From assembly GCA_003216815.1 (NCBI GenBank), contig QCIG01000006.1, positions 1-64,000 of the forward strand: DNA of 64,000 nt, given 5' to 3'. Under the pieces are notes generated by a model. The model searched no databases, was not told the DNA's origin, and was given only the letters and a program-made list of their open reading frames with translations. The DNA is from Prochlorococcus sp. AG-402-K14 (lineage in GTDB: Bacteria; Cyanobacteriota; Cyanobacteriia; PCC-6307; Cyanobiaceae). Positions 1 to 18,739 of the stretch are shown in pieces (the first letter of the stretch is position 1; each line of letters opens with the position of its first letter). The position numbers and the translations under genes are program-made.

Positions 1-822
1 TGGAGGCTGAAGCGTCTTTGAAGGCGAATTCTGGTCGTTTTGATTTTTGATTTTTTGAAAATTGCCTGGACCAACTTTCTGTTTAGGTATTTCGTTTCGA
101 TTGATTTTTGGTTTTAGCTTAGGGTTATTTATTTGTGGTTGTTTTTTATCTTGTAAATTTATTGGTGGCCTACTTGGAGGGGCTAATGGCCTTTTGGGTT
201 CAGGGCGATAAGGTATTTGCTCTTGAATTGTTGGCTTCTTGGCCGATCTAGAACTTATTGGTTGATTTTTGAATTTGTTATCTTTTTGTTGTGAGATAAG
301 AGTTTCTTCTTTCTCAGTTTTATTGACAATTTTGGCAATAGATTGCTTTATGTCTTTTCTTGGCTTAGGTGGGAGTGGTTTGTTTGGTTGAGAAGATGAA
401 GCTATTGGTTGTTTAGTTTGTTTATTCGTTAAGGTTTTTTGATCGATCGATGGTTTAGAGCTTATAGATTGAACTGAATTTTGATTAGGTTTTAAAGGGG
501 CATTTAAATTTGGTTTTGGATGTTTTGATAGGGCAGGCGTATTTTGCAGGATTTCAGGCTTCTGATGTTTTTGAGTTTTTGCAGGACTTTTTTTAACTGA
601 AAGAATTTCTTTATCTAGCTTTTTAATAGGTTTAGCGGTGATTTTTGAGTTAACACTTTTTTTCAGGAATTCTTTAATTTGATTCGCTTCAAGATTGCTA
701 ATTGAACTGCTATGGCTTTTTGCCGCAATAGAAAGTTCTCTAGCTGCGTTTAGCACATCTTTATTGTCAAGGCTTAAGTCCTTTGACAACTCATAAATTC
801 TGATTTTGCCGCTGCTGGTCAT
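1..822 (-). CDS. infB: Translation initiation factor IF-2, N-terminal part (runs off the window)
   Basis: The frame is open from an ATG at 822 down to base 1, giving 274 residues, and continues beyond the window; it is absent from the ORF track because it has no stop here. The protein begins MTSSGKIRIYELSKDL, the typical small N-terminal helical domain of IF-2. A long low-complexity linker rich in Pro, Lys, Gln and Ser follows, as is usual in cyanobacterial IF-2 before the GTPase domain. The G domain itself lies outside the window. IF-2 is the GTPase that places initiator tRNA on the 30S subunit. It is the last visible gene of the rimP-nusA-ylxR-infB set, 60 bases after ylxR. The order matches the widely conserved nusA-infB operon, which supports the call although no catalytic motif is visible. 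Confidence 0.93.
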   Translation of the reverse strand, partial: MTSSGKIRIYELSKDLSLDNKDVLNAARELSIAAKSHSSSISNLEANQIKEFLKKSVNSKITAKPIKKLDKEILSVKKSPAKTQKHQKPEILQNTPALSKHPKPNLNAPLKPNQNSVQSISSKPSIDQKTLTNKQTKQPIASSSQPNKPLPPKPRKDIKQSIAKIVNKTEKEETLISQQKDNKFKNQPISSRSAKKPTIQEQIPYRPEPKRPLAPPSRPPINLQDKKQPQINNPKLKPKINRNEIPKQKVGPGNFQKIKNQNDQNSPSKTLQPP

Positions 823-882
823 TAATGTTGTGCTTGAACTTTAGATTTGGTTTTTGGGTTGGTAGAGTTCATATCAGTTTTA

Positions 883-1158
883 TCATGCCTCAGTATCGGA
901 ATCATTGCAGGTATTAAGTTGTTTTTGGAGCATATTGAAAACGCTTAAGTGAATCGCACATCTAAGTGCTTTTTGTAGTCGTTTTCGCTTCCAAGCTTCC
1001 TCAAGACATGATTCAGTTGGACATAAATAGGCTGATCTTCCCATCCCATTTGAGAGAACTACTCCATTCTGAAAATCTTTGGTAACTTTTAAAAAATACT
1101 TTCTATCAAGAACTTTTTTGCAAGCTACGCAACGGCGCAGAATGGGATTTTTGCTCAC
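883..1158 (-). CDS. ylxR: YlxR-family RNA-binding protein
   Basis: This 91-aa protein carries the YlxR (DUF448) pattern: RRCVACKK near the N-terminus, then GRSAYLCP and a C-terminal RKRLQKAL segment. The fold is a small RNA-binding domain, and members are thought to act in transcription or translation; the exact role is not settled. The start is a GTG whose last two bases overlap the TGA stop of nusA in a GTGA junction, so translation is probably coupled. Position between nusA and infB is the classical location for this family, which makes the call firm. Confidence 0.93.
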   Translation of the reverse strand: MSKNPILRRCVACKKVLDRKYFLKVTKDFQNGVVLSNGMGRSAYLCPTESCLEEAWKRKRLQKALRCAIHLSVFNMLQKQLNTCNDSDTEA

Positions 1159-2594
1159 CGGGTTCCTTCCTCTTGTGTAATGATTTTATCTTGTACATCT
1201 ATAGATTCTTCATTGGTTGCTTCAAGATCACTTTCTGTAGATTCCGTTTCTACTTCATCTATATTGATATCTGACAATTGTTCATTTTGAAAGTCTTCTT
1301 CATCTTCTGGTAAAGGATAAAGCTCTCTTAATCTTGCATCCTCTTCCGCTCTCGCTGCTTGCTCTGCCTCCAATCTCTGCTCAGCTTCTCTCTGTAAGGA
1401 CTCTTCTTCTTCCCTTTGAGAGATTAATTCTGCAACCTCAGAATCTTCGGTTGCTTGGTCATATTCCTGCGAATTTTTGATATCTATTTTCCATCCTGTA
1501 AGTCTTGCAGCAAGTCTTACATTTTGTCCCTCTCTTCCAATGGCAAGACTGAGTTGATCTGGGGGGACTAATACATGGGCATGCTGACCTTCAGGATCTA
1601 CAAGTCTTACAACTTCAACTTTTGCAGGACTTAATGAATTACAGATGTATTGAATAGGGTCAGAGGACCATCGAATTACATCTATTTTTTCTCCTCGCAG
1701 TTCATTGACTACTTGTTGAATTCTAGATCCTCTTGCACCTATGCATGCTCCAACTGGATCAACTTCTCTTTCAATGCTGTCAACTGCGACTTTTGTTCTG
1801 GGACCTACTGCTCTTGAAGGTGGATTTGCTTCACGTGCAACAGCAACAATACGTACCGACCCTTCTTGTATTTCAGGAACTTCATTTTCAAATAAATATA
1901 CAACCAGTCCTGCGTTTGACCTGCTTACAAAAAGTTGAGGTCCTCGCCTAGGGATTTCACTAACTTCTTTGAGGAATACCTTAAATGTTGCATTTGCTCG
2001 ATAATTATCATTTGGTAATTGATCTCTCCTTGGGAGCTCTGCTTCAACCTCTGGCCTCCCAAGGCCAGAACTGACTGCCATAATTACTGATTGCCTTTCA
2101 AACCTAATAACTCTGGCAGTCAAAACTGGATCTTCTAAATCAGCAAATTCCTCTTGAATCATTCTCCTTTGCTGATCGCGTAATTTTTGGGCTAAAACCT
2201 GCTTGGTTGTAGCAGCAGCCATTCTTCCAAAATCTTCTTTTTCAGGTGTCACATCTAAAACAACTGTATCTCCAACTTGAGCATCATCAGCAACTTGCAT
2301 AACTTCAGCTATTGCTATTTGATGATCATCGCTCTCTACGTCTTCAACAATTATTTTACTTGCCAAAACTCTATAACCCTCCTCCTCTAAATCCAAGCCA
2401 ACATCAAAATTACTAAAATAGTCATCTTCAAAAGGATCTTCGCTGATTCCTAGGTAGAGAGTTCTTCGATATCTTTCATAACCTTTTAGAAGTGCCTCTC
2501 TCAAAGCGGCTTCGACCACATGTGATGGAAGTTTTTTTTCCTCACTTATGTCTTCAATTAAGTTGGTTAAGCCTGGGAGTAGAACTAGGGCCAT
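1155..2594 (-). CDS. nusA: Transcription elongation/termination factor NusA
   Basis: This 479-aa protein has the NusA order: an N-terminal RNA-polymerase-binding domain (LIEDISEEKKLPSHVVEAAL), an S1 region, and tandem KH domains marked by GACIGARGSRIQ and LAIGREGQNVRLAARLTGW. NusA binds RNA polymerase and modulates pausing, termination and antitermination. After the KH domains come about 100 residues of strongly acidic sequence (Glu/Asp/Gln-rich), replacing the acidic repeats of E. coli NusA. It lies 56 bases after rimP and overlaps ylxR by 4 bases. In E. coli NusA regulates its own operon; whether that applies here is unknown, but a structured region lies upstream of rimP. Confidence 0.97.
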   Translation of the reverse strand: MALVLLPGLTNLIEDISEEKKLPSHVVEAALREALLKGYERYRRTLYLGISEDPFEDDYFSNFDVGLDLEEEGYRVLASKIIVEDVESDDHQIAIAEVMQVADDAQVGDTVVLDVTPEKEDFGRMAAATTKQVLAQKLRDQQRRMIQEEFADLEDPVLTARVIRFERQSVIMAVSSGLGRPEVEAELPRRDQLPNDNYRANATFKVFLKEVSEIPRRGPQLFVSRSNAGLVVYLFENEVPEIQEGSVRIVAVAREANPPSRAVGPRTKVAVDSIEREVDPVGACIGARGSRIQQVVNELRGEKIDVIRWSSDPIQYICNSLSPAKVEVVRLVDPEGQHAHVLVPPDQLSLAIGREGQNVRLAARLTGWKIDIKNSQEYDQATEDSEVAELISQREEEESLQREAEQRLEAEQAARAEEDARLRELYPLPEDEEDFQNEQLSDINIDEVETESTESDLEATNEESIDVQDKIITQEEGTR

Positions 2595-2650
2595 CGATGA
2601 TGGGATATAAAGATGAGAATGATTGGATTTAGATAATTAATATCTAAGTG

Positions 2651-3121
2651 TTAACCAGAAGGTGTCGTAAGTCGGACTTTAATAACGTCTTCGACTGGGA
2701 TTCGGTGAGTTTTCCCCTTTTGATTTATTTGTAGATCATTATCTGTCCTTTTTAGAAGCAAACCACTGGTTTGTTGTTCATTTTTTTTTAAATCCTGATA
2801 AGTAACTTCAATTGGAAAACCTTTAAAAATTTGAAAATCTTTTTCTTCAGTTAAGAGTTCACCAACTCCCTCACTACTGATTTCTAACGTAAAAGGTTGG
2901 TCAAGGATAAATGAATTTTGAATAGCTTCATCAATATATGCACTAAGGATAGAACAGTCATCAATAGTGACTTTCTTGTCAGGATTTTTATGGCGGATAT
3001 TAACTTGAATAGATAAAGGGTTTGAATGAGTGAATATTTTAAAATCCGTTACATCAAAGCCATTATTGGTTGCTGACTTCGCTGTAAGAATTTTTAATTC
3101 TGTAGCGGTTTGATTAGACAA
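2651..3121 (-). CDS. rimP: Ribosome maturation factor RimP
   Basis: This 156-aa protein matches RimP (formerly YhbC): an N-terminal alpha/beta domain with a DDCSILSAYIDEAI-type segment, the LEISSEGVGELL stretch corresponding to the conserved LEVSSPGxxRPL loop, and a C-terminal Sm-like barrel ending in IPVEDVIKVRL. RimP assists 30S subunit maturation. The canonical SPG is SEG here, a modest divergence. The start is TTG; I see no better ATG in frame, so the N-terminus is uncertain by a few residues. It is the first gene of the nusA-infB operon. Confidence 0.9.
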   Translation of the reverse strand: MSNQTATELKILTAKSATNNGFDVTDFKIFTHSNPLSIQVNIRHKNPDKKVTIDDCSILSAYIDEAIQNSFILDQPFTLEISSEGVGELLTEEKDFQIFKGFPIEVTYQDLKKNEQQTSGLLLKRTDNDLQINQKGKTHRIPVEDVIKVRLTTPSG

Positions 3122-4444
<1,323 letters not shown>

Positions 4445-4480
4445 AACGTATTGCTACTGTCATTAAAAAGGTACGACTAA

Positions 4481-5191
4481 ATGGATCTTCAAACACAGAT
4501 GAAAAAAGCAGTTGCCCAAGCTGCTGTAGATCAAATTCAAAATGGAATGATTCTTGGTCTTGGTTCTGGTTCAACCGCAGCTTTGATGATTGAAGAGCTT
4601 GCTTTGAAAATAAAATCAGGAAAAATTAAAGATGTTGTTGGAGTGACTACATCTTTTCAAGGCGAAGTTCTTTCTTCTGAATTAGGAATACCACTCAAAT
4701 CACTTTCTTCAGTTTCAGAAATTGACCTAGCAATTGATGGGGCAGATGAAGTTGATCCTAAGTTTCAATTAATCAAGGGAGGAGGAGCATGTCATGTACA
4801 GGAAAAACTTGTGGCTGCTTTGGCTAAGAAATTCATAGTTGTTGTTGATTCATCAAAACTGGTTAAAAAATTGAACCTTGATTTCAAATTACCTGTTGAG
4901 GTTCTTCCTTCAGCCTGGAAACAAGTACAAAAAAAATTAGAAGGGTTAGGAGGAGTAGGGGAACTGAGAATGGCCCAGAAAAAGGCTGGACCTATAGTTA
5001 CTGATCAGGGCAACTTGATCCTTGATTTGACTTTCAAGAATGGGATTGATCAACCTGATTCGCTGGAGAGTCAAATCAATAATATCCCCGGTGTTCTTGA
5101 AAATGGACTTTTCATCAATCTTGCAGATGAGGTTTTAGTTGGCAGCGTAGAAAATGATGTGGTTGGTGTTAAATCGCTCAACAAAATTTAG
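4481..5191 (+). CDS. rpiA: Ribose-5-phosphate isomerase A
   Basis: This 236-aa protein is the usual length for RpiA and shows the family motifs GLGSGSTA (about residues 26-33), IDGADEVD and [11 protein letters not shown], the last holding active-site residues. It interconverts ribose-5-phosphate and ribulose-5-phosphate, serving the Calvin cycle and pentose phosphate pathway in the cytosol. It lies 36 bases behind the HtrA-type protease and its end overlaps the end of hisD on the opposite strand by 14 bases. Confidence 0.97.
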   Translation: MDLQTQMKKAVAQAAVDQIQNGMILGLGSGSTAALMIEELALKIKSGKIKDVVGVTTSFQGEVLSSELGIPLKSLSSVSEIDLAIDGADEVDPKFQLIKGGGACHVQEKLVAALAKKFIVVVDSSKLVKKLNLDFKLPVEVLPSAWKQVQKKLEGLGGVGELRMAQKKAGPIVTDQGNLILDLTFKNGIDQPDSLESQINNIPGVLENGLFINLADEVLVGSVENDVVGVKSLNKI

Positions 5192-6527
5192 AATCTCTAA
5201 TTCGTATTGATTCCGCGTGACTATGCAAACCCTCACTTTTTGCTAATTCTATGACAGCGTTTTTGGTTTCATTAAAGGCTTCTTTTGAAAAATCTATAAG
5301 TGAAGTGTTTTTCATAAATGTTTCTACTCCTAGCGCACCAGCAAATCTCGCAGTACCTGAGGTGGGGAGTGTATGGTTTGGCCCTCCAAGATAGTCTCCA
5401 ATAGCTTCGGGGCTCCATGAACCCATGAAAATTGCACCAGCGTTTTTTATGCTTTTTGATAATTGCTTGGGTTGTTCTACAAGTAATTCAAGATGTTCTG
5501 GAGCGAAAGCATCACTTAATTTTACGCAAGTTTCTAAATCATTGCATATAGCGACTAGCCCCCATTCCTCTATTGATTTTTTGCATATTTCTAATCTTGG
5601 GTGATTGGTTAATTGACGTTCAATTTCTGCTGGTAATTTTTCCGCTAGTTTTTTATCAGTAGTGATTAGGATTGCTGAGGCAAGAGGATCATGTTCCGAT
5701 TGAGCTAACATATCTGATGCAACATGTTCCAATTTCGCAGATTGATCAGCAATTATTAAAATTTCACTTGGACCAGCTAATGAATCAATTCCTACTTTTC
5801 CGTAAACACTTTTCTTTGCCAATGTGACATATATATTTCCAGGACCAGTAATTACATCAACTTTTGGAATTGATTCGGTTCCATTAGCAAGGGCACCAAT
5901 GGCTTGAGCACCTCCTATACGAAAAACTTTGTTGACACCTGTTATGTGAGCTGCAGCTAAAACGGTTTGGTTTATATCCCCTCGAGAGTTCGCTGGAGAA
6001 ACCATAATGATTTGATTAACTCCGGCAACATAGGCAGGAATGGCATTCATCAGAACTGTGCTTGGATAAGCGGCTCTTCCCCCAGGGATATATATTCCTG
6101 CATTTTCAACTGGACTCCATCTTCTCCCAAGTGATTCGCCATTAGGACCAGTATAAGAGATATTTTTTGGCACCTGAAGACTATGAAATTTCTCAATTCT
6201 TTTTTTTGCTAATAAAAGCGAATCTTGCAATTCCTTAGGAGTTTCTTCCCAAGCTTTTAATATTGAATCTGATGATACTTGCAATGATTCTGGTAGAAAT
6301 CCATCAAATCGAGAAGTGTATTCTTTAAGTGCCTGGTCTCCCTTGTCTTGGACTTTCTTGAGAATATCTTTGACTAACTTTATTGCTTCATCTTGAACAT
6401 TCCCTGATGTCCTTTCTGTAATTCTTTTGAGTTCAGATTTAGCTTCCTCAATATTTTTAGCTACTTTTATAACTGGTTTATTTGAAAAGGTTTTTTCAAC
6501 CTCATCTTTATCAATTGTTTGCATCAT
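5178..6527 (-). CDS. hisD: Histidinol dehydrogenase
   Basis: This 449-aa protein matches HisD throughout: [39 protein letters not shown], the metal-ligand segment LAQSEHDP, and the C-terminal [16 protein letters not shown]. It oxidises L-histidinol to L-histidine in two NAD-dependent steps, the last of histidine synthesis. It is a stand-alone gene, as his genes usually are in cyanobacteria. It is divergent from rpsT and overlaps the 3' end of rpiA by 14 bases tail to tail. Confidence 0.97.
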   Translation of the reverse strand: MMQTIDKDEVEKTFSNKPVIKVAKNIEEAKSELKRITERTSGNVQDEAIKLVKDILKKVQDKGDQALKEYTSRFDGFLPESLQVSSDSILKAWEETPKELQDSLLLAKKRIEKFHSLQVPKNISYTGPNGESLGRRWSPVENAGIYIPGGRAAYPSTVLMNAIPAYVAGVNQIIMVSPANSRGDINQTVLAAAHITGVNKVFRIGGAQAIGALANGTESIPKVDVITGPGNIYVTLAKKSVYGKVGIDSLAGPSEILIIADQSAKLEHVASDMLAQSEHDPLASAILITTDKKLAEKLPAEIERQLTNHPRLEICKKSIEEWGLVAICNDLETCVKLSDAFAPEHLELLVEQPKQLSKSIKNAGAIFMGSWSPEAIGDYLGGPNHTLPTSGTARFAGALGVETFMKNTSLIDFSKEAFNETKNAVIELAKSEGLHSHAESIRIRDSKFC

Positions 6528-6554
6528 GAACTTTTGGCTATGGGTTCAATTTGA

Positions 6555-6941
<387 letters not shown>

Positions 6942-6989
6942 GAATCATTAATTAGAATTTAATATAGAAAGATCGATTAATCATTTATC

Positions 6990-7781
6990 TTGAGCGATCA
7001 AATTAGTTCAATAATAGATAGCCACTGTCATCTTGTTTTCTCTAATTTTGATGAAGATAGAGAAAAAGTAGCTCAAAGGTGGAGATCGCAAGGGGTAAAG
7101 GCTTTATTACATGCTTGCGTAGAACCATCTGAGATCCCAGCTATTAAGTCAATTGCCGATCAATTTAAGGAAATCAGGTATTCAGTTGGAGTTCATCCAT
7201 TGGATGTAAATCATTGGGAACCTAAAACTCTAAGTGTTTTAAAGAAAGCAGCTCTTGATGATACCCGAGTTGTCGCAATAGGAGAATTAGGACTTGATCT
7301 TTTTAAAGCAGAGAACTTGAGTGAGCAGTTGTCTGTCTTAATGCCACAATTGAACCTTGCATTTGAATTGAATTTACCAGTCATTGTTCATTGCAGAGAT
7401 GCGGCTAAAGAAATGCTAGAAGTTTTTTCTAAGCTTTCTGAAGATGGTCGCTGTCCAAGAGGTGTTATGCATTGCTGGAGTGGCAATGTCCAAGAGATGA
7501 GGGAATTCCTTAATCTTGGCTTTTATATAAGTTTTAGTGGAAATGTAACTTTTAAAAACGCTATTGATATTCATGAATGTGCTAAAGAAGTTCCTTCGTG
7601 CAGGTTTCTTGTAGAAACTGATAGTCCTTTCTTGTCTCCAGTCCCTCATAGAGGGAAGAGGAATGAACCTTCTTTCGTAAAGCATGTAGTAGATAAAATT
7701 GCAGAGCTTAGAGGCGAAAGCTTTTCTGAAATCGCAAACAAAACAACTCAAAATTCTAGGAAATTGTTTGGGTTGCCTTAA
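6990..7781 (+). CDS. tatD: TatD-family metal-dependent hydrolase/deoxyribonuclease
   Basis: This 263-aa protein has the amidohydrolase-type metal site of TatD: DSHCHL at the N-terminus, GELGLD, VHCRDA, HCWSG and ETDSPFLSP near the C-terminus. TatD proteins are 3'-5' exonucleases implicated in DNA repair and turnover; the substrate here is inferred from family only. The start is TTG (MSDQISSIIDSHCHL); the HxH motif lies immediately after, leaving no room for a later start. It is 48 bases downstream of rpsT and precedes rpoB, an arrangement I believe is common in picocyanobacteria. Confidence 0.92.
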   Translation: MSDQISSIIDSHCHLVFSNFDEDREKVAQRWRSQGVKALLHACVEPSEIPAIKSIADQFKEIRYSVGVHPLDVNHWEPKTLSVLKKAALDDTRVVAIGELGLDLFKAENLSEQLSVLMPQLNLAFELNLPVIVHCRDAAKEMLEVFSKLSEDGRCPRGVMHCWSGNVQEMREFLNLGFYISFSGNVTFKNAIDIHECAKEVPSCRFLVETDSPFLSPVPHRGKRNEPSFVKHVVDKIAELRGESFSEIANKTTQNSRKLFGLP

Positions 7782-8032
7782 ATATCTCCATTCCCACTAG
7801 TTAATTATCTGATTTGAGTGTAGAGTTATTTATTGTCTTGCATAGCGTGGTATCTGCGCTTGGCCTTTTAAGGTTCTACTACTTTAGAGTCAGTTTGTTC
7901 ATTAATTAAGAAAATTCATTTTCACATCTCAGTCTTTTAGGAGATTGTTTTTTGTTTTTTCTTACTAGAAAACAATTTGACCTATCGGCAAGGCATTAAA
8001 CCCGTCCTCTAAATATAAACGCAGGTTCTCGA

Positions 8033-11000
8033 ATGAGTAGAAGCGCGATTCAGGTAGCCAAAGCAGCTACATATCTGCCTGATTTGGTTGAGGTGCAAAG
8101 ATCAAGTTTTAAGTGGTTTTTGGAAAAAGGCTTAATAGAAGAATTAGATAATTTTTCTCCCATTACTGACTATACTGGCAAGCTTGAGCTGCATTTTATT
8201 GGTGCAGAATACAAGCTCAAGCGTCCTAGGCATGATGTTGAAGAAGCGAAAAGAAGAGATGCGACTTTTGCTTCTCAAATGTATGTTACTTGTCGCTTAG
8301 TTAATAAAGAAACAGGAGAAATTAAGGAGCAAGAAGTATTTATAGGTGAACTGCCTCTAATGACTGAGAGAGGAACATTTATAATAAACGGTGCAGAAAG
8401 AGTTATAGTTAATCAGATTGTTCGCAGTCCTGGAGTTTATTTCAAAGATGAGCAAGATAAAAATGGTAGAAGAACTTATAATGCAAGTGTTATTCCTAAT
8501 CGTGGAGCATGGTTGAAGTTTGAAACTGATAAAAATGATTTATTGCATGTTCGTGTAGATAAGACAAGAAAAATTAATGCTCATGTCTTAATGAGGGCAA
8601 TGGGTTTATCAGATAATGATGTAATTGATAAATTGCGACATCCTGAATTTTATAAAAAGTCAATTGATGCAGCAAATGAAGAAGGTATTAGTTCAGAAGA
8701 CCAGGCATTGTTAGAGCTTTATAAGAAGTTAAGACCAGGTGAACCTCCATCAGTTAGTGGCGGTCAACAGTTACTCCAAACAAGATTTTTTGATCCAAAA
8801 AGATATGATTTAGGAAGAGTCGGTAGATATAAAATAAATAAGAAATTACGATTAACTATTCCCGATAATATAAGAACTCTTACAAATGAAGATGTTCTTT
8901 CTACTTTAGATTATTTAATCAATTTAGAATTAGATGTTGGTGGCGCAACTTTAGATGATATTGATCATTTAGGTAATAGGAGAGTAAGGTCAGTTGGGGA
9001 GCTTCTACAAAATCAAGTAAGAGTTGGTTTAAATAGGCTTGAAAGGATAATCAAAGAGAGAATGACAGTTGGGGAGACGGACTCACTCACCCCAGCGCAA
9101 TTGGTCAATCCAAAACCTTTGGTTGCAGCAATAAAAGAATTTTTTGGTTCAAGTCAATTAAGTCAATTTATGGATCAAACCAATCCATTAGCTGAGTTGA
9201 CACATAAAAGACGTATTTCTGCATTAGGACCTGGAGGATTAACTAGAGAAAGAGCTGGTTTTGCGGTAAGGGATATTCATCCCTCTCATTATGGAAGACT
9301 TTGTCCAATCGAAACCCCAGAGGGACCAAATGCAGGTCTTATTAATTCATTAGCAACACACGCAAGAGTTAATGAATATGGTTTTATTGAGACACCATTT
9401 TGGAAAGTTGAAAATGGGCGATTAATTAAAGAAGGTGATCCTATTTATTTGTCTGCAGATTTGGAAGATGAGTGCAGAGTGGCCCCAGGTGATGTTGCGA
9501 CTAATGAAGAAGGAAAAATATTGGCAGAACTTGTTCCTGTTAGGTATCGTCAAGACTTTGAAACGGTATCTCCTGAGCAAGTTGATTATGTGCAACTATC
9601 ACCTGTTCAGGTTATTTCTGTAGCTGCATCGTTAATTCCATTTTTGGAGCATGACGATGCTAACAGAGCTTTGATGGGCTCAAACATGCAAAGGCAAGCC
9701 GTTCCTCTTTTGCGTCCAGAAAGGCCCTTAGTTGGTACAGGTTTAGAAACTCAAGTTGCTAGAGACTCTGGCATGGTTCCAATTTCAAAGGTAAATGGAA
9801 CAGTTACTTACGTTGACGCTAATGCAATTGTTGTTACTGATGAAGAAGGTAATGATCACACGCACTACTTACAGAAATATCAGAGATCTAATCAAGATAC
9901 GTGCCTTAATCACAGGCCTATAGTTTTTAATGGTGATCCAGTTATTATTGGCCAAGTTTTAGCTGATGGTTCAGCATGTGAAGGAGGGGAAATAGCCCTA
10001 GGTCAAAATGTTTTAATTGCTTATATGCCATGGGAAGGTTATAACTACGAAGACGCAATTCTTGTAAGTGAAAGATTAGTTAAAGATGATTTATATACCT
10101 CTGTCCATATTGAAAAATATGAAATAGAAGCTCGTCAAACAAAGTTAGGCCCTGAAGAAATCACAAGGGAAATACCCAATGTCTCAGAAGAAAGTCTTGG
10201 GAATTTAGATGAAATGGGAATTATTCGAATAGGAGCTTTTGTTGAGAGCGGAGATATTTTGGTTGGGAAAGTAACTCCTAAAGGCGAATCAGATCAACCA
10301 CCAGAGGAAAAACTTCTAAGAGCTATTTTTGGAGAAAAAGCTAGAGATGTTAGAGATAACTCTCTTCGAGTCCCCTCAACTGAAAGAGGAAGGGTAGTTG
10401 ATGTCCGAATCTACACTAGGGAACAAGGTGATGAGCTTCCACCTGGAGCCAATATGGTAGTTAGAGTCTACGTCGCACAACGTAGAAAGATACAAGTTGG
10501 CGATAAAATGGCAGGTAGGCATGGTAATAAAGGGATCATTAGCAGAATACTTCCGAGAGAAGATATGCCTTATCTTCCAGATGGCACACCTGTTGACATA
10601 TGCCTTAATCCATTAGGTGTTCCAAGTCGAATGAATGTAGGTCAAGTCTTTGAGCTCCTAATGGGTTGGGCCGCTTCAAACTTGGATTGTCGAGTGAAAA
10701 TAGTACCTTTTGATGAGATGTATGGACCAGAAATGTCTAATCAGACTGTTCAATCTTACTTAAAAGAAGCTGCAAAACAGCCAGGTAAATCATGGGTATA
10801 TAACCCTGAGGATCCAGGAAAGTTGCTTCTTACTGATGGCCGAACTGGTGAGCCTTTTGATCAGCCAGTTGCTGTTGGTTATGCTCATTTCCTTAAACTT
10901 GTACATTTAGTTGACGACAAAATTCATGCTCGTTCAACAGGACCATATTCTTTGGTCACTCAACAACCACTTGGTGGAAAAGCCCAGCAAGGTGGACAGC

Positions 11001-11320
11001 GATTGGGAGAAATGGAAGTATGGGCACTCGAGGCTTATGGAGCAGCTTATACATTGCAAGAGCTATTAACTGTGAAGTCTGATGACATGCAAGGTCGCAA
11101 CGAAGCTCTTAATTCAATTGTGAAAGGTAAACCAATTCCAAGACCTGGTACCCCAGAATCTTTCAAAGTTTTAATGAGAGAACTTCAGTCATTGGGATTA
11201 GATATTGGAGTTTATACAGATGATGGAAAAGAAGTGGATCTTATGCAAGATGTGAATCCACGTAGGAGCACACCAAGTAGACCTACCTATGAATCATTAG
11301 GTAAAGAGTACGAGGAATAA
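8033..11320 (+). CDS. rpoB: RNA polymerase beta subunit
   Basis: This 1095-aa protein is full length for a cyanobacterial RpoB, which lacks some of the lineage-specific insertions of E. coli. Recognisable segments include the rifampicin-pocket region ([49 protein letters not shown]) and the catalytic-centre region ([12 protein letters not shown]). The C-terminus carries [13 protein letters not shown]. With RpoC1 and RpoC2 it forms the catalytic core. A 251-base spacer precedes it and rpoC1 follows after 39 bases. Confidence 0.99.
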   Translation: MSRSAIQVAKAATYLPDLVEVQRSSFKWFLEKGLIEELDNFSPITDYTGKLELHFIGAEYKLKRPRHDVEEAKRRDATFASQMYVTCRLVNKETGEIKEQEVFIGELPLMTERGTFIINGAERVIVNQIVRSPGVYFKDEQDKNGRRTYNASVIPNRGAWLKFETDKNDLLHVRVDKTRKINAHVLMRAMGLSDNDVIDKLRHPEFYKKSIDAANEEGISSEDQALLELYKKLRPGEPPSVSGGQQLLQTRFFDPKRYDLGRVGRYKINKKLRLTIPDNIRTLTNEDVLSTLDYLINLELDVGGATLDDIDHLGNRRVRSVGELLQNQVRVGLNRLERIIKERMTVGETDSLTPAQLVNPKPLVAAIKEFFGSSQLSQFMDQTNPLAELTHKRRISALGPGGLTRERAGFAVRDIHPSHYGRLCPIETPEGPNAGLINSLATHARVNEYGFIETPFWKVENGRLIKEGDPIYLSADLEDECRVAPGDVATNEEGKILAELVPVRYRQDFETVSPEQVDYVQLSPVQVISVAASLIPFLEHDDANRALMGSNMQRQAVPLLRPERPLVGTGLETQVARDSGMVPISKVNGTVTYVDANAIVVTDEEGNDHTHYLQKYQRSNQDTCLNHRPIVFNGDPVIIGQVLADGSACEGGEIALGQNVLIAYMPWEGYNYEDAILVSERLVKDDLYTSVHIEKYEIEARQTKLGPEEITREIPNVSEESLGNLDEMGIIRIGAFVESGDILVGKVTPKGESDQPPEEKLLRAIFGEKARDVRDNSLRVPSTERGRVVDVRIYTREQGDELPPGANMVVRVYVAQRRKIQVGDKMAGRHGNKGIISRILPREDMPYLPDGTPVDICLNPLGVPSRMNVGQVFELLMGWAASNLDCRVKIVPFDEMYGPEMSNQTVQSYLKEAAKQPGKSWVYNPEDPGKLLLTDGRTGEPFDQPVAVGYAHFLKLVHLVDDKIHARSTGPYSLVTQQPLGGKAQQGGQRLGEMEVWALEAYGAAYTLQELLTVKSDDMQGRNEALNSIVKGKPIPRPGTPESFKVLMRELQSLGLDIGVYTDDGKEVDLMQDVNPRRSTPSRPTYESLGKEYEE

Positions 11321-11359
11321 TCGTCTCAATCGGAACAACACTCAACACCCTTACTTCTC

Positions 11360-13267
11360 ATGACTAATAGCAATCTACGTACAGAAAATCATTTTGATTA
11401 CGTCAAAATTAAATTAGCTTCCCCTGAAAGAGTAATGGAATGGGGGCAAAGAACTTTGCCGAATGGCCAGGTTGTTGGTGAAGTTACTAAGCCTGAAACA
11501 ATAAATTATCGAACTTTGAAGCCAGAGATGGATGGATTATTTTGTGAAAAGATTTTTGGCCCATCAAAAGATTGGGAATGTCACTGTGGAAAATACAAAA
11601 GAGTTAGACATCGTGGAATTGTTTGTGAAAGATGCGGCGTTGAAGTAACTGAAAGTCGTGTCAGAAGACACAGAATGGGGTTTATAAAATTAGCAGCTCC
11701 TGTTTCGCATGTTTGGTATTTAAAAGGAATACCTAGTTATGTAGCAATTTTATTAGATATGCCTCTGAGAGATGTCGAGCAAATTGTTTACTTTAATTGT
11801 TACGTTGTTTTAGATGTAGGAGATAGTAAGGATCTCAAGTATAAGCAGTTATTAACCGAAGATGAATGGCTTGAAATTGAAGATGAAATTTATGCTGAGG
11901 ATTCAACCATCGAAAATGAGCCGATTGTAGGAATAGGTGCGGAGGCATTAAAACAGTTACTTGAAGATCTAAATCTAAAAGAGGTTGCTGAGCAATTGCG
12001 AGAAGAAATCGCAACAAGCAAAGGTCAAAAAAGGGCTAAGCTCATCAAAAGACTAAGAGTAATAGATAATTTTATTGCTACTAGTGCAAGTCCAGAATGG
12101 ATGGTTTTAGATGCGATACCTGTAATACCTCCTGATCTAAGACCTATGGTTCAATTGGACGGGGGTAGATTTGCTACTTCAGATTTAAATGATTTGTACA
12201 GAAGGGTAATTAATAGGAATAATCGTCTTGCACGTCTTCAGGAAATCTTAGCTCCTGAGATAATAGTTAGAAATGAAAAAAGGATGCTACAAGAGGCTGT
12301 AGATGCGCTTATTGATAACGGTAGACGAGGTAGAACTGTTGTTGGTGCAAATAATCGTCCCTTGAAATCACTTAGCGACATTATCGAGGGTAAGCAAGGG
12401 AGATTCAGGCAGAATTTACTTGGAAAAAGAGTTGATTACTCTGGTCGCTCTGTGATTGTGGTTGGCCCTAAGCTGAAAATGCATCAATGTGGATTGCCAA
12501 AAGAAATGGCAATAGAGCTTTTTCAACCTTTTGTAATTCACAGGTTGATTCGTCAGAATATTGTTAACAACATCAAAGCCGCAAAGAAACTGATTCAGAA
12601 AGCCGATGATGAAGTAATGCAGGTATTACAAGAGGTTATAGATGGTCATCCAATCCTTCTTAACCGTGCACCTACTTTGCATCGATTAGGTATTCAAGCT
12701 TTTGAGCCAAAATTAGTTGCTGGTCGAGCTATACAGCTACATCCATTGGTATGCCCAGCTTTTAATGCTGATTTTGATGGAGATCAAATGGCCGTTCATG
12801 TGCCATTAGCGATTGAGGCTCAAACAGAAGCGAGGATGTTGATGCTCGCCAGTAATAATATTCTGTCTCCAGCCACAGGGGATCCAATTGTCACCCCGTC
12901 TCAAGATATGGTTTTGGGTTCATATTACCTTACTGCAATTCAGCCTCAATCCAATCAGCCTAAGTTTGGAGATTATGCAAATACATATGCATCACTTGAA
13001 GATGTTCTACAAGCACTTGAAGATAAAAGAATAGATCTACATGATTGGGTTTGGGTTCGATTCTCTGGTGAAGTAGAGGACGACGATGAGCTTCAAAAAC
13101 CGCGTAATTCGGAGACTTTAGAAGATGGAACTCGTGTTGAAGAGTGGACATATCGACGAGATCGCCTTGATGAAGATGGCGGTTTGATTAGCCGTTACAT
13201 TTTGACTACAGTTGGTCGGGTTGTAATGAACCATACAATTATTGATGCTGTAGCAGCTACCTCATAA
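11360..13267 (+). CDS. rpoC1: RNA polymerase subunit gamma (N-terminal part of beta')
   Basis: This 635-aa subunit corresponds to the N-terminal part of the bacterial beta' chain. It has the four-cysteine zinc site ([20 protein letters not shown], about residues 73-94) and the catalytic magnesium loop NADFDGD at residues 469-475. In cyanobacteria and plastids beta' is encoded by two genes, so the break between this and the next ORF is natural rather than a frameshift. It sits 39 bases after rpoB and 41 bases before rpoC2. Confidence 0.99.
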   Translation: MTNSNLRTENHFDYVKIKLASPERVMEWGQRTLPNGQVVGEVTKPETINYRTLKPEMDGLFCEKIFGPSKDWECHCGKYKRVRHRGIVCERCGVEVTESRVRRHRMGFIKLAAPVSHVWYLKGIPSYVAILLDMPLRDVEQIVYFNCYVVLDVGDSKDLKYKQLLTEDEWLEIEDEIYAEDSTIENEPIVGIGAEALKQLLEDLNLKEVAEQLREEIATSKGQKRAKLIKRLRVIDNFIATSASPEWMVLDAIPVIPPDLRPMVQLDGGRFATSDLNDLYRRVINRNNRLARLQEILAPEIIVRNEKRMLQEAVDALIDNGRRGRTVVGANNRPLKSLSDIIEGKQGRFRQNLLGKRVDYSGRSVIVVGPKLKMHQCGLPKEMAIELFQPFVIHRLIRQNIVNNIKAAKKLIQKADDEVMQVLQEVIDGHPILLNRAPTLHRLGIQAFEPKLVAGRAIQLHPLVCPAFNADFDGDQMAVHVPLAIEAQTEARMLMLASNNILSPATGDPIVTPSQDMVLGSYYLTAIQPQSNQPKFGDYANTYASLEDVLQALEDKRIDLHDWVWVRFSGEVEDDDELQKPRNSETLEDGTRVEEWTYRRDRLDEDGGLISRYILTTVGRVVMNHTIIDAVAATS

Positions 13268-13296
13268 CTCATAGCACAAATTTTCTTTTATCTTGA

Positions 13297-17418
<4,122 letters not shown>

Positions 17419-17422
17419 ATGA

Positions 17423-18711
<1,289 letters not shown>

Positions 18712-18739
18712 ATATATAAAAAAATCTTTGTGAGTTCTT

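Noticed and set aside
7921-7960. ATCTC/GAGAT followed by T-runs upstream of rpoB as a terminator of tatD
   Set aside because: Only five AT/GC mixed pairs with a ten-base loop; T-runs are common in this DNA.
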